NCBI GenBank assembly: GCA_947568835.1
Contig: OX387603.1
Span: 28,854,651 to 28,918,650, forward strand
Length of the DNA stretch: 64,000 bases
DNA from: Protonemura montana
Taxonomy: Eukaryota; Arthropoda; Insecta; Plecoptera; Nemouridae
Direction: 5' to 3'
In this document: positions 11,201-19,400 of the stretch, piece after piece
Layout: every line of letters begins with the position of its first letter
Position numbering within the stretch: the stretch's first letter is position 1
Notes under the pieces: model-generated
Databases searched by the model: none
Seen by the model: the letters and a program-made list of their open reading frames with translations, nothing else
Told to the model about the DNA's origin: nothing
Translations under genes and position numbers: made by a program

Positions 11201-11852
11201 GAGAGGTTAAGTGGCAATAGTTACATAGACCTTGGAGAGTATAAAGCCAATGGCAGAGATGATATTTGTTTACTTACTGTTTCTGTTTGCATGGCAGGAA
11301 CATTCGCAGACGTCTCCAGCATCTGCGCAGTGTCGAGACAACATTGTCTGAAGTCGTAGAACTTCTCCAGCAAATACATACAGCGATAGCATAATGACTT
11401 GGGCAACTTGTCTCCAGAGGAAACCTGAATTGTACGAAGATGGCAGTTGCAATTAAAAATATATAAATTATTTCTTAAAGACAAGCCTAATACCTAGTAA
11501 TAAGACCTTAGGGTCAACACAGAGTGACATATCAGAAGTGTCACAGGCCATGCTCCTAGTCCTAGGTCAATGAACTAGTGACTACTTGATCGTTATTCCA
11601 AAGTGAAGCTAGTTTCTGAAAAGAGTTTGTTGTATTTAGCAACATTGGTGCCGTCACTTTTGTATGGTCACATTCATTTATAGGTCAAAAACAATTGGCT
11701 GCAGGTACCTTCAGTGGCAGGCATGTTTGAATCTTGTCAGCCAACTTTTTTGTTCTGCCTTCAACACTGAAGATGTCCACATTTATGTTCTCGTCCGCAG
11801 CACAAAGTCGACAACGTGATTCCGGACTAACTTCGGTAGCTTCGGCGTCCAT
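2010..11852 (-). CDS. ZAD multi-C2H2 zinc-finger protein, 3' end outside window
   Basis: Probable nuclear DNA-binding regulator. Sixteen coding exons join in phase (11709-11852, 11278-11424, 11090-11161, 10710-10905, 10386-10517, 10097-10308, 8749-8957, 7753-8014, 6887-7123, 5797-6053, 5408-5537, 4489-4659, 4080-4162, 3219-3408, 2910-3050, 2010-2299), giving 957 codons plus two bases. Residues 14-63 form a ZAD with Cys pairs C14/C17 and C60/C63, a domain known in insects as a dimerisation module. Residues about 98-230 are a basic and acidic linker without fingers. From about residue 239 there are some 20 fingers of C-x2-C...H-x3-5-H type; two end in H-x3/4-C. The last exon stops inside finger 20, so the gene continues left, probably into the 86-bp array. 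The family is secure (ZAD plus fingers); the target and orthologue are not recognised. Confidence 0.88.
2370..2935. repeat. 26-bp tandem array, about 21 copies
   Basis: Unit seed ttgttgcacagggggcaggt plus attacc, with shorter partial units lacking the ttgttg part. On the minus strand it reads CCTGCCCCCTGTGCAACAAG then GTAATA: the end of ZAD gene exon 15 and its splice donor. Confidence 0.95.
2910..3050 (-). CDS. ZAD gene exon 15 (end of finger 16, knuckle of 17)
   Basis: 47 codons, phase 0; acceptor cctgcag|GTCAGC. Completes finger 16 (HLRKMH) and ends HTCPLCNK, the knuckle of finger 17. The donor AACAAG|GTAATA is the first of about 20 near-identical copies, since the 26-bp array starts inside this exon end. 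The first copy is chosen because it gives the right phase into exon 16. Confidence 0.85.
3219..3408 (-). CDS. ZAD gene exon 14 (fingers 14-15, start of 16)
   Basis: 1 base plus 63 codons; acceptor tgccag|GTGCGA, donor AAAG|GTAACC. Finger 14 (CELC...HRRIQH), finger 15 (CDLC...HVNKKH) and the CAVCLK knuckle of finger 16. Confidence 0.9.
3562..3995. mobile_element. Foldback (inverted-repeat) element, copy 1
   Basis: Left arm (about 3562-3670, tttcaactgggttttcaatg ... gttactttatcaaggg) is repeated as its reverse complement in the right arm (about 3830-3995), around a core of about 160 bases. The same arms and core recur at 52906-53405. No coding capacity. Lies in the ZAD gene intron between exons 13 and 14. 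Confidence 0.8.
4080..4162 (-). CDS. ZAD gene exon 13 (linker)
   Basis: 27 codons plus 2 bases; acceptor ccgtacag|GAGGTG, donor CTCTG|GTAAGA. Lys/Val-rich linker with no finger. Kept because both flanking phases fit and the splice sites are strong. Confidence 0.78.
4489..4659 (-). CDS. ZAD gene exon 12 (end of finger 12, finger 13)
   Basis: 57 codons, phase 0 to 0; acceptor tgcttgcag|ATGTTT, donor GAG|GTCAGT. Completes finger 12 (HVQTVH) and contains finger 13 (CRVCARQY...HEKIH), then a Pro-rich tail. A 12-bp array lies about 47 bases upstream of its acceptor. Confidence 0.9.
4707..5000. repeat. 12-bp tandem array (gtacctgtacaa), about 24 copies
   Basis: Period-12 array with rare variants, upstream of the acceptor of ZAD exon 12. 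It makes long open frames (YLYR, YKYL) on both strands that are artefacts. Confidence 0.97.
5046..5160. repeat. 12-bp array in inverted orientation, about 9 copies
   Basis: Unit gtacttgtacag is the reverse complement of the array at 4707-5000, 45 bases away, so the two can pair as a long hairpin. The spacer carries its own short ctactacagc repeats. Confidence 0.95.
5271..5371. repeat. 19-bp tandem repeat, about 5 copies
   Basis: Unit cgtacacaaagtcaatgac, with later copies changed to cgtagacaaagtcactgac. Ends about 37 bases from the donor of ZAD exon 11. Confidence 0.9.
5408..5537 (-). CDS. ZAD gene exon 11 (finger 11, start of 12)
   Basis: 1 base plus 43 codons; acceptor gccaacag|GCTTCA, donor AAG|GTCAGT. 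Finger 11 is CELCGKLW...HVQGVH; the exon ends CGICLK, the knuckle of finger 12. Confidence 0.9.
5797..6053 (-). CDS. ZAD gene exon 10 (fingers 8-10)
   Basis: 85 codons plus 2 bases; acceptor ttggcag|GTATGC, donor CATAG|GTACGT. Completes finger 8 (VCNKSF...HKKGAH), then finger 9 (CEFC...HVNRFH) and finger 10 (C-x4-C spacing, CDYEAC...HREHH). Confidence 0.9.
6176..6232 (-). mobile_element. Truncated tRNA-derived SINE fragment
   Basis: On the minus strand it reads gatcggggttcgagtccccg then tttgggcatcaatttttgag: a T-arm-like B box and the SINE tail, with the A-box half missing. Confidence 0.75.
6391..6876. repeat. 41-bp tandem array, about 12 copies
   Basis: Unit seed gatcagctggctggatccta, then tgctctatccaggttatttga. 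Ends about 11 bases from the donor of ZAD exon 9. The same unit occurs inverted at 41942-42188. Confidence 0.95.
6887..7123 (-). CDS. ZAD gene exon 9 (end of finger 6, finger 7, start of 8)
   Basis: 79 codons, phase 0 to 0. Completes finger 6 (HVTSEH), an aromatic/acidic linker, finger 7 (CPSC...HQAMC, a C2HC variant) and HPCE, the first Cys of finger 8. Donor GAG|GTTGGT is weaker than the others, and a 41-bp array begins about 11 bases after it. Confidence 0.88.
7124..7752. other. Unique intron between ZAD exons 8 and 9
   Basis: AT-rich sequence without repeats or exon signals that I can support. Confidence 0.5.
7753..8014 (-). CDS. ZAD gene exon 8 (end of finger 4, finger 5, start of 6)
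   Basis: 1 base plus 87 codons; acceptor cctgtag|CCGCAAG, donor CAACAG|GTACAA. Completes finger 4 (HLRIH), then an acidic linker (DADLDDDLDFL), finger 5 (CSLCFKAF...HRRNVH) and the knuckle CNVCQQ of finger 6. Confidence 0.9.
8068..8725. repeat. 29-bp tandem array, about 23 copies
   Basis: Unit seed gccaagaggctggatattgt, then gaatagggt, with point variants. It gives three long minus-strand open frames (HPIHNIQPL type) that are artefacts. The same unit occurs inverted at 44534-45191. Confidence 0.97.
8749..8957 (-). CDS. ZAD gene exon 7 (fingers 2-3, start of finger 4)
   Basis: 69 codons plus 2 bases, acceptor gtcctag|GTGTGT, donor AACAG|GTGGGC. Completes finger 2 (VCSRTF...HLLYSH), contains finger 3 (CGVC...HWRKH) and the CQIC knuckle of finger 4. 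A 29-bp array starts about 24 bases past the donor. Confidence 0.9.
8968..9560 (-). mobile_element. 5S-rRNA-derived retroposon, copy 1
   Basis: On the minus strand it begins with 5S-like sequence (aacaccggttctcgtta, caccgaagttgagcaac, attggatgggtgaccat), covering the 5S internal promoter region. A non-5S body follows (accggtggtccccttggtgc, ctaggctaggttaggttcat). The 5S-proximal 91-92 bp is tandemly repeated three times (about 9232-9510). This is the SINE3 type of organisation. It lies in the ZAD intron between exons 6 and 7. Confidence 0.75.
9737..10095. mobile_element. Two tRNA-derived SINE copies, head to head
   Basis: A minus-strand copy (about 9760-9930) and a plus-strand copy (about 9975-10095) face each other. 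Both show the A-box-like agctcaattggttagcgc or its complement, the gacaggtggagatcggg core and the tail atcaatttttgagacgatt. The second copy ends at the donor of ZAD exon 6. Confidence 0.75.
10097..10308 (-). CDS. ZAD gene exon 6 (finger 1, start of finger 2)
   Basis: Phase 1 in, phase 0 out. Finger 1 is FACMHCDKSF...H-x4-H. The exon ends HYCE, the first cysteine of finger 2; the second Cys is the second codon of exon 7. A tRNA-derived SINE begins only a few bases downstream of the donor GAG|GTAACA. Confidence 0.9.
10386..10517 (-). CDS. ZAD gene exon 5 (Ser/Glu then basic linker)
   Basis: Phase 1 in, phase 1 out (2 + 43 codons + 1). A Ser run and acidic SEEEGG stretch are followed by a basic SRRKSAKPRK segment that could act as a nuclear localisation signal (inference). 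Acceptor ttgtgcag, donor GTGAGA. Confidence 0.82.
10710..10905 (-). CDS. ZAD gene exon 4 (basic Ser/Ala-rich linker)
   Basis: 65 codons plus one base; acceptor ttacag|GTAAGC, donor AAAG|GTAAAG. Ala/Ser/Lys-rich, with VKIEAD as a second sumoylation-like motif. No finger. Coding is supported by phase agreement with exons 3 and 5. Confidence 0.82.
11090..11161 (-). CDS. ZAD gene exon 3 (linker)
   Basis: 24 codons, phase 0 to phase 0. The acceptor is a tandem CAGCAG, so the first codon (Gln) may be included or skipped (start 11161 or 11158). Contains VKQE, a sumoylation-like motif (psi-K-x-E); that role is inference. Confidence 0.8.
11278..11424 (-). CDS. ZAD gene exon 2 (second half of ZAD)
   Basis: 49 codons, phase 0 on both sides, acceptor ttcag|GTTTCC and donor ACA|GTAAGT. 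Contains CYRC (residues 60-63), the second zinc pair of the ZAD, followed by the helical LLEKFYDFRQ segment typical of the domain's end. Confidence 0.9.
11709..11852 (-). CDS. ZAD gene exon 1 (start codon, first half of ZAD)
   Basis: 48 codons beginning at the ATG complementary to 11850-11852; phase 0 donor AAG|GTACCT. It holds the first ZAD cysteine pair, CRLC at residues 14-17. The start is chosen because it is the first Met placed a normal short distance (13 residues) before the ZAD; an upstream in-frame Met at 11922-11924 would add 24 hydrophobic residues not expected in this family. Confidence 0.88.
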
Positions 11853-13014
11853 CACGACGCCGGAAAGTGAGATATATACGACGCAGGGAAGAATATTACC
11901 CGGGTATGGCACTAACTCCCACAAACATTGACGGCCATGTTTTGTGGACGCTGCAAACTAAACCGGCTAGTTTTCTTCGCTGTTGAACAGGTAGCAGCAC
12001 TGAAGGCATTGTTTTAGGACTGGCGCCAAAAGCCTATCATGAAGTCGTTCGATAAATTTCCCCCAAGATTCAACAATTCTCTGCCTAGAAGGCAATCAAT
12101 ACGCCTGCTAAGTCTAGAATGGTTTTATTAATTTTCACAACGCAACAAAATATCTATTTCATACATAAATATATAGAATAATTGTAATAAAAGGTTCATG
12201 ATTAGACTGTCCAGGAAGTGAAAAACGGCATAACATCATAAGGTGCCAGTTTCTTCACTCAAAAACTTTTCATACAATTTTATTAAAACCGCAAGGCACG
12301 CATGCCTGCATCACAGATCATTTTGGTCATTTATTTGCCTTTCAGATATCTTCTTGAAAATTGTTTACAATATTAATACTCATATACTCCAAAGGTAATA
12401 TTTGATATTTATGCATAATCCACTATACTAAAAATATAAAATAGGAATATTTAAGCAACATTAAAGCATAATTGATATAATAATATGTCGTCATTTTTCA
12501 GCTAGGGTTAAATAAGTCCCCTTTTCGAGAGCTTGATGCAAAATCGAAACCTAAATATGGATAGCGTGGCGCTGCAAGCGGCTTGAGCTTTAGGCTTCGA
12601 CTTTGATCCCATTTAAGTAACAAGCTAACAAATACTTAACGACCTCACCTCTAATAGGGTCTATTTGTTTGCCGCAATCATTTTTAGTCTTTTCTTACGT
12701 ATTCAAGTACATTTTTGTCAAAGTTTAATCTACAAAGAAGCCAAGTACAGAAAATATCAAAAGATTTGATACAAAAAACGCCTATTAAAGGTAATACCAA
12801 AAATAACATCCATAAAAGGTGTAGGTAATACAATTTTAACTAAAATGGGTCTTTGATTATGTGCACTTTCAGTGCAATGGAAATGAAGAGATTAAATGAG
12901 ATTGAACATTGCATTGTCAACAGAGCAGTGAACTTCGTAGAGTAGAATTCTCGCCCAAGTAACAAAGTTTCAAGCACGTATTTAAAGTAAAATATTTCTA
13001 GCACATCTCTATGC
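11853..13014. other. Intergenic: ZAD gene 5' region and LIM gene 3' UTR
   Basis: Holds the 5' flank of the ZAD gene (11853 to about 12050) and probable 3' UTR of the LIM gene. AATAAA on the minus strand is present several times, for example the complement of 12124-12129. I cannot say which is used. The genes are head to tail, with possibly only a few hundred bases between transcripts. Confidence 0.5.
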
Positions 13015-13346
13015 CAAGTATAATTGAAAGCCGTTTTGCTTCGTGATACAGTTCTACCGATCAGCAACTGCAGTCAAGGAGAGCAGAATGTCGCTGTCAA
13101 GTATAATTGAAAGCCGTGTTGCTTCGTGATACAGTTCTACCGATCAGCAACTGCAGTCAAGGAGAGCAGAATGTCGCTGTCAAGTATAATTGAAAGCCGT
13201 GTTGCTTCGTGATACAGTTCTACCGATCAGCAACTGCAGTCAAGGAGAGCAGAATGTCGCTGTCAAGTATAATTGAAAGCCGTGTTGCTTCGTGATACAG
13301 TTCTACCGATCAGCAACTGCAGTCAAGGAGAGCAGAATGTCGCTGT
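13015..13346. repeat. 83-bp tandem repeat, 4 copies, including the LIM stop codon
   Basis: Copies start at 13015, 13098, 13181 and 13264. The copy at 13264 contains the last 14 codons and TAG of the LIM gene (DSDILLSLTAVADR); the other three lie in its 3' UTR with near-identical sequence. Confidence 0.95.
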
Positions 13347-13483
13347 CACGTTTATCTAAAGCCCACTTGCGCTTGTGTTGATCAGCTCCAAACCCCTCGT
13401 CGTAGTTTCCTCGTGTGAAGAAACCTTGCTTGAAATGAGGCAAGCAGTACAGGCGGCCACCGTTCAACGTGTATGTGTCCATC
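13303..13483 (-). CDS. LIMA1: LIM gene exon 22 (second half of LIM2, stop)
   Basis: 1 base plus 59 codons and TAG (complement of 13303-13305); acceptor gatgcttgcag|GATGG. Completes LIM2 with CLPH (C1432, H1435), then FFTRGNYDEGFG and KRKW. The last coding bases lie in the first of four 83-bp tandem copies. Confidence 0.93.
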
Positions 13484-16400
13484 CTGCAAGCATCATGTAT
13501 TGTTACCACCTTCAATTTTTCACAGATATTCCATCCTGGGCTCCAATTTACACACAAAAATTCAGAGTGAAGGAGCCTTAAAATTGACAAAAAACTATTT
13601 CGACTGGGTTTTGAATGCTAAATAAAGAAAACTATAGTAAAGTATTCTATACAATAATACAGTATTCTATAGTAAAGAATACTTAGCATTCAAAACCCAG
13701 TTCAAATAGATTTTGTCAAAACTAGTGCTAAGGTTAAATCAAGTATACATAAATCTAAAAACAATCATTGAGCCTTAAAATGTTTACTGCTTGCTGAAAT
13801 AGTTTGAACTTCTTCCGATGGATGGCGTTGTTTGCAATTTAGTCTTCTTTCATTTTCACTGCCCAGCACCAAAACGGTTTCTCCTACGATTGCACTGCTA
13901 ACGAGCTGGATCATAAAAGAACACCGGGTCACTGCCCAGCATCAAAACAGTTTCTCCTACGATTGCACTGCTAACGAGCTGGATCATAAAAGAACACCGG
14001 GTCACTGCCCAGCATCAAAACAGTTTCTCCTACGATTGCACTGCTAACGAGCTGGATCATAAAAGAACACCGGGTCACTGCCCAGCATCAAAACAGTTTC
14101 TCCTACGATTGCACTGCTAACGAGCTGGATCATAAAAGAACACCGGGTCACTGCCCAGCATCAAAACAGTTTCTCCTACAATTGCACTGCTAACGAGCTG
14201 GATCATAAAAGAACACCGGGTCACTGCCCAGCATCAAAACAGTTTCTCCTACGATTGCACTGCTAACGAGCTGGATCATAAAAGAACACCGGGTCACTGC
14301 CCAGCATCAAAACAGTTTCTCCTACAATTGCACTGCTAACGAGCTGGATCATAAAAGAACACCGGGTCACTGCCCAGCATCAAAACAGTTTCTCCTACGA
14401 TTGCACTGCTAACGAGCTGGATCATAAAAGAACACCGGGTCACTGCCCAGCATCAAAACAGTTTCTCCTACGATTGCACTGCTAACGAGCTGGATCATAA
14501 AAGAACACCGGGTCACTGCCCAGCATCAAAACAGTTTCTCCTACAATTGCACTGCTAACGAGCTGGATCATAAAAGAACACCGGGTCACTGCCCAGCATC
14601 AAAACAGTTTCTCCTACGATTGCACTGCTAACGAGCTGGATCATAAAAGAACACCGGGTCACTGCCCAGCATCAAAACAGTTTCTCCTACAATTGCACTG
14701 CTAACGAGCTGGATCATAAAAGAACACCGGGTCACTGCCCAGCATCAAAACAGTTTCTCCTACGATTGCACTGCTAACGAGCTGGATCATAAAAGAACAC
14801 CGGGTCACTGCCCAGCATCAAAACAGTTTCTCCTACGATTGCACTGCTAACGAGCTGGATCATAAAAGAACACCGGGTCACTGCCCAGCATCAAAACAGT
14901 TTCTCCTACGATTGCACTGCTAACGAGCTGGATCATAAAAGAACACCGGGTCACTGCCCAGCATCAAAACAGTTTCTCCTACGATTGCACTGCTAACGAG
15001 CTGGATCATAAAAGAAAGCCGGGGCCAACTTCTGCCAACTTCTTTAGGATAATCAAAGCTGAGCTGGAGTCGGTTCATTCTTCGCAGCCAGTTTATAAAC
15101 ATAATACGTCCCATAACAAACATGAACTACGACAAGAACGTTTATCGTTTATCAAGAAATGCACCACGGCATTTTTTTAGCACTTTTAACTGCTATTAAT
15201 TTCCAATATGCAAGTTTAATTCAAGGCTATCTTTGGCCCCTGCATTAGTATTTGCTCAAGCGTTGGCAGGGACTGACCTGAGCACACAGTTACACTGCAT
15301 GCATCGGAAGCAGTTCTTGTGGAAGATCTTTCCTCCGGTCTCCACCTTCTCAAGGTGGTACACCTTCTTGTCACAGCCGCTACAGAATTCTGCCGTCGAA
15401 GTCTGGATCTCCTGCAATATTAGGGAACTTTTAGCTCATTTTAGTGGCACTCGTATACTTTTATAGTTAGCTCAATGCTTATCAAATTTACAATATTTGT
15501 TTATTAACAATTTAGGATTACTCCGGTGGTCGTTAGACGATTGATATACACGACATTATATCAATGAAAGTACAAGTAAATATTGTCAGGCAACAGTTTA
15601 GCATTTGCCGAGATATAATCGGGGAATATTGTCAGGCAACAGTTTAGCATTTGCCGAGATATAATCGGGGAATGTTGTCTGAAGCAACGGCCAGAGTTGG
15701 GGAAGATAGTTTTGAAATCAATCTTTTAAAAAGATCAAGATCGTTGTCAAAAAACAATCGCGATCAAAGATCGAACTGCGCAATCGTTTTTTTTTTTTTA
15801 AGATCAAATTCAGATCAAGTTCATTTAAAAGATCATTTTTGAAAAAAAAAACCTTTGTGATCTCTGAAAAAAAAGGTGTTTTTTAGCAGCGTTGGGCGCT
15901 GGAAAATGCAATATTAATATAGAAATAGTAGGAATACAATGCGACGAGGACTTAGACTTAAAGTCAAGAATACAAGAAGATAATTAACAGTCTGTTAAAA
16001 CTTAACAGTCTGTTAACACTTAACAGGAACAAGAATGCCTTGCATTTTGTCTACAACAAACAGTGGTCAGTGGAACATAACAGAAAGTGGGCCTCGAATC
16101 TCGATGATACAATTTGAGAAAAGCTGTGGTCGTAGACAGGCACGGCAGACAAACTAGGCAGCATTTGCACGCATTAATAAAACTAATAAAACTAAAACTA
16201 ATAACCGGTTGGAATCATGGAAACACTTTCAAGTCTTTGAAGGAAACTGAAAGCTATGATAAATATTTCCATTTGCCAAATTCAAATTTCAATTGTCAAG
16301 TGTTGTACAACAACAAGCACCACGAAAAGAACGACTGTGCAAACGATCTTGATCTTTTAAAAAGATCGTGGTCAATCCGATCGCGGTCGAATTAAAAGAT

Positions 16401-19400
16401 CGTGAGATACAAAAAAGATCGCGATTAGATGAAGATCACTAAAAAAAGATCGCAATCGCACGATCGTGATCTTTTTAAAAGATCCTTCCACAACTATGAC
16501 AACAGCCTGATAAATAATTTCAAGGACCCAGCAAACTTGTAAGCAAACTCAATGACATCGCTGTACCAATTTACTGTCAAAATACTGCAACTAAACAATG
16601 CATTTAATGTTTTAAATTGTCTGTATTGCCAAGATATTAGACAGTATGGGATGAGACTGGAATAAAGGAAATAGAAGAAATGTTAACAACGCAGAGAATT
16701 TAAATATTGAACATTTTAAGAAAGTATTAGAACTTAATTGCATTAAGTTATCGCTATAAGGTTACAATACTCATCAGCACCTAAATCTCAGAAACAGCTG
16801 ATTTTCTCTGCCTGCGCTTGGTTGTTGCCATGGCACTTAATTAACTCTCACTTTATCTAGGAGTTAAGAACATTTAAATACTATACCTTATTACTAATTA
16901 TATATACCTTATCATCCTTCATAAAATTATATTTTGCAAGAAGATTACAAAAATATATGTAATTTGGATAAATTTACTGCCAAGATGAGTGTGTGGAGTA
17001 CAAATGAGAGTCATTAACCTCAGATGTACCAAACATTTCCTTACGCCATGATTACTGATACCACGTGGGTGATACCATCTCCCGTATGGGCTGGACTTTT
17101 CAACAAATGAAGCAAAGCAGGTAGAAACATTCTTCCAACAACTGCCTCCAAATCACCCAGGAGTTGGCTGCACTTCTTACTTCAAGACCAGGTGATATTA
17201 CACATAGCAAAAACATCAAGACTAGATAATTCAACCTGCTGGATGTTGATAGGAGAGGGTTTTCTTCAAATGGGTACCTTGTGATCAAGACTAGATAATT
17301 CAACCTGCTGGATGTTTCTAGGAGAGGGTTTTCTTCAAATGGGTACCTTGTGATCAAGACTAGATAATTCAACCTGCTGGATGTTTCTAGGAGAGGGTTT
17401 TCTTCAAATGGGTACCTTGTGATCAAGACTAGATAATTCAACCTGCTGGATGTTGCTAGGAGAGGGTTTTCTTCAAATGGGTACCTTGTGATCAAGACTA
17501 GATAATACAACCTGCTGGATGTTGCTAGGAGAGGGTTTTCTTCAAATGGGTACCTTGTGATCAAGACTAGATAATTCAACCTGCTGGATGTTGCTAGGAG
17601 AGGGTTTTCTTCAAATGGGTACCTTGTGATCAAGACTAGATAATTCAACCTGCTGGATGTTTCTAGGAGAGGGTTTTCTTCAAATGGGTACCTTGTGATC
17701 AAGACTAGATAATTCAACCTGCTGGATGTTTCTAGGAGATGGTTTTCTTCAAATGGGTACCTTGTGATCAAGACTAGATAATTCAACCTGCTGGATGTTT
17801 CTAGGAGAGGGTTTTCTTCAAATGGGTACCTTGTGATCAAGACTAGATAATTCAACCTGCTGGATGTTGCTAGGAGAGGGTTTTCTTCAAATGGGTACCT
17901 TGTGATCAAGACTAGATAATTCAACCTGCTGGATGTTGCTAGGAGAGGGTTTTCTTCAAATGGGTACCTTGTGATCAAGACTAGATAATTCAACCTGCTG
18001 GATGTTTCTAGGAGGGGGTTTTCTTCAAATGGGTACCTTGTGATCAAGACTAGATAATTCAACCTGCTGGATGTTGCTAGGAGAGGGTTTTCTTCAAATG
18101 GGTACCTTGTGATCAAGACTAGATAATTCAACCTGCTGGATGTTGCTAGGAGAGGGTTTTCTTCAAATGGGTACCTTGTGATCAAGACTAGATAATTCAA
18201 CCTGCTGGATGTTGCTAGGAGAGGGTTTTCTTCAAATGGGTACCTTGTGTTAGGCGAGTTGTAGAGCAGGCACTGGCAGGTGCATGGGAAGGTTAGGTTG
18301 CATACCCATTTCAGTAGCAGGAGATTGCAGCAAAATTATACTTTTTTTCTCAAGATATAAGTTGCAAAGCATCTTTCTAGAATAAGGAAATAAGGCAAGG
18401 AAACAAGCAGTGAACATCTGTGAAATAAATAACAGTCACACATTATTCATAGTTAAAAACTACATCAAACGATAATTTATTTCTTACAAAATCGTTGGCA
18501 CTTTAAAACATGTATAGTGTTAGAACATATCAATAATAATAATAATAATATAGATATAATAATTAATTAATAGAGATAATAGTGAATCAATCACAACAAT
18601 AAGTAAGTAGATTCTACCGAGCAGTTTTGAAAATATTGCACGCTCAAATTTTACCGCCTCTTTGAAGAGCTAACATTCAACGTCTAGGCTACAGCTGTTG
18701 GTACTCCTGATGGAGCATTTCAATATTTCTACCACTTTACATGGGGAGAGCTATTCAGGGGGGTGATAGAAACAAATTGGGCAAGTGCCCGAAGTTGAAT
18801 GTACACAACAAACATCAGCAGTGGAACCTCGATAGTAGGTACTAGGTTTTTGCCAAACATTTTTCACGCTCAAATACAATTATTTTGTGTTCTTATTTTC
18901 AGAGACACTCGAATGATGTAGTCTATCATAGGATAAGTATCTCCCCGAACGCTGGAAGAGCGTAACCGTTTCTCACATGCGTAATACTTTTCCGACCCCT
19001 GATGGTATTGAAGGTTCATATTGTGTTTGTCTCTCACATTGAATTTAAAGACATACTATCTTGGCTGCACCATCATAGAAAGAAACAAACGCTAGATGAC
19101 AATCTTTCACTAAGAATCCCACGGCACTGAAGAGGTTATTCTAGAAGTTTAATTTACAAATTAATGTAAACGACTCGGAAACCTACAAAAACCGTTACAT
19201 ACCTGTAAAAATTACGTCTATTCCAAAATGTAATTGCAAATCTAGTTCTAGTAATTCATTGGCTACGTGGTGTTTCGACGATAGGTTGCTTAATGACAAC
19301 TGCAAGGACATTTTAATACAAGCATCTAAAATGTTTTGAGCACATTCTGTGAAATATCTTCATCATTATTTTGGCACAAACCTGAGGTCCCTCGCATTAC

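Noticed and set aside
17100-18200. 366-codon minus-strand frame
   Set aside because: 69-bp array translated; no start context, splice support or unique sequence.
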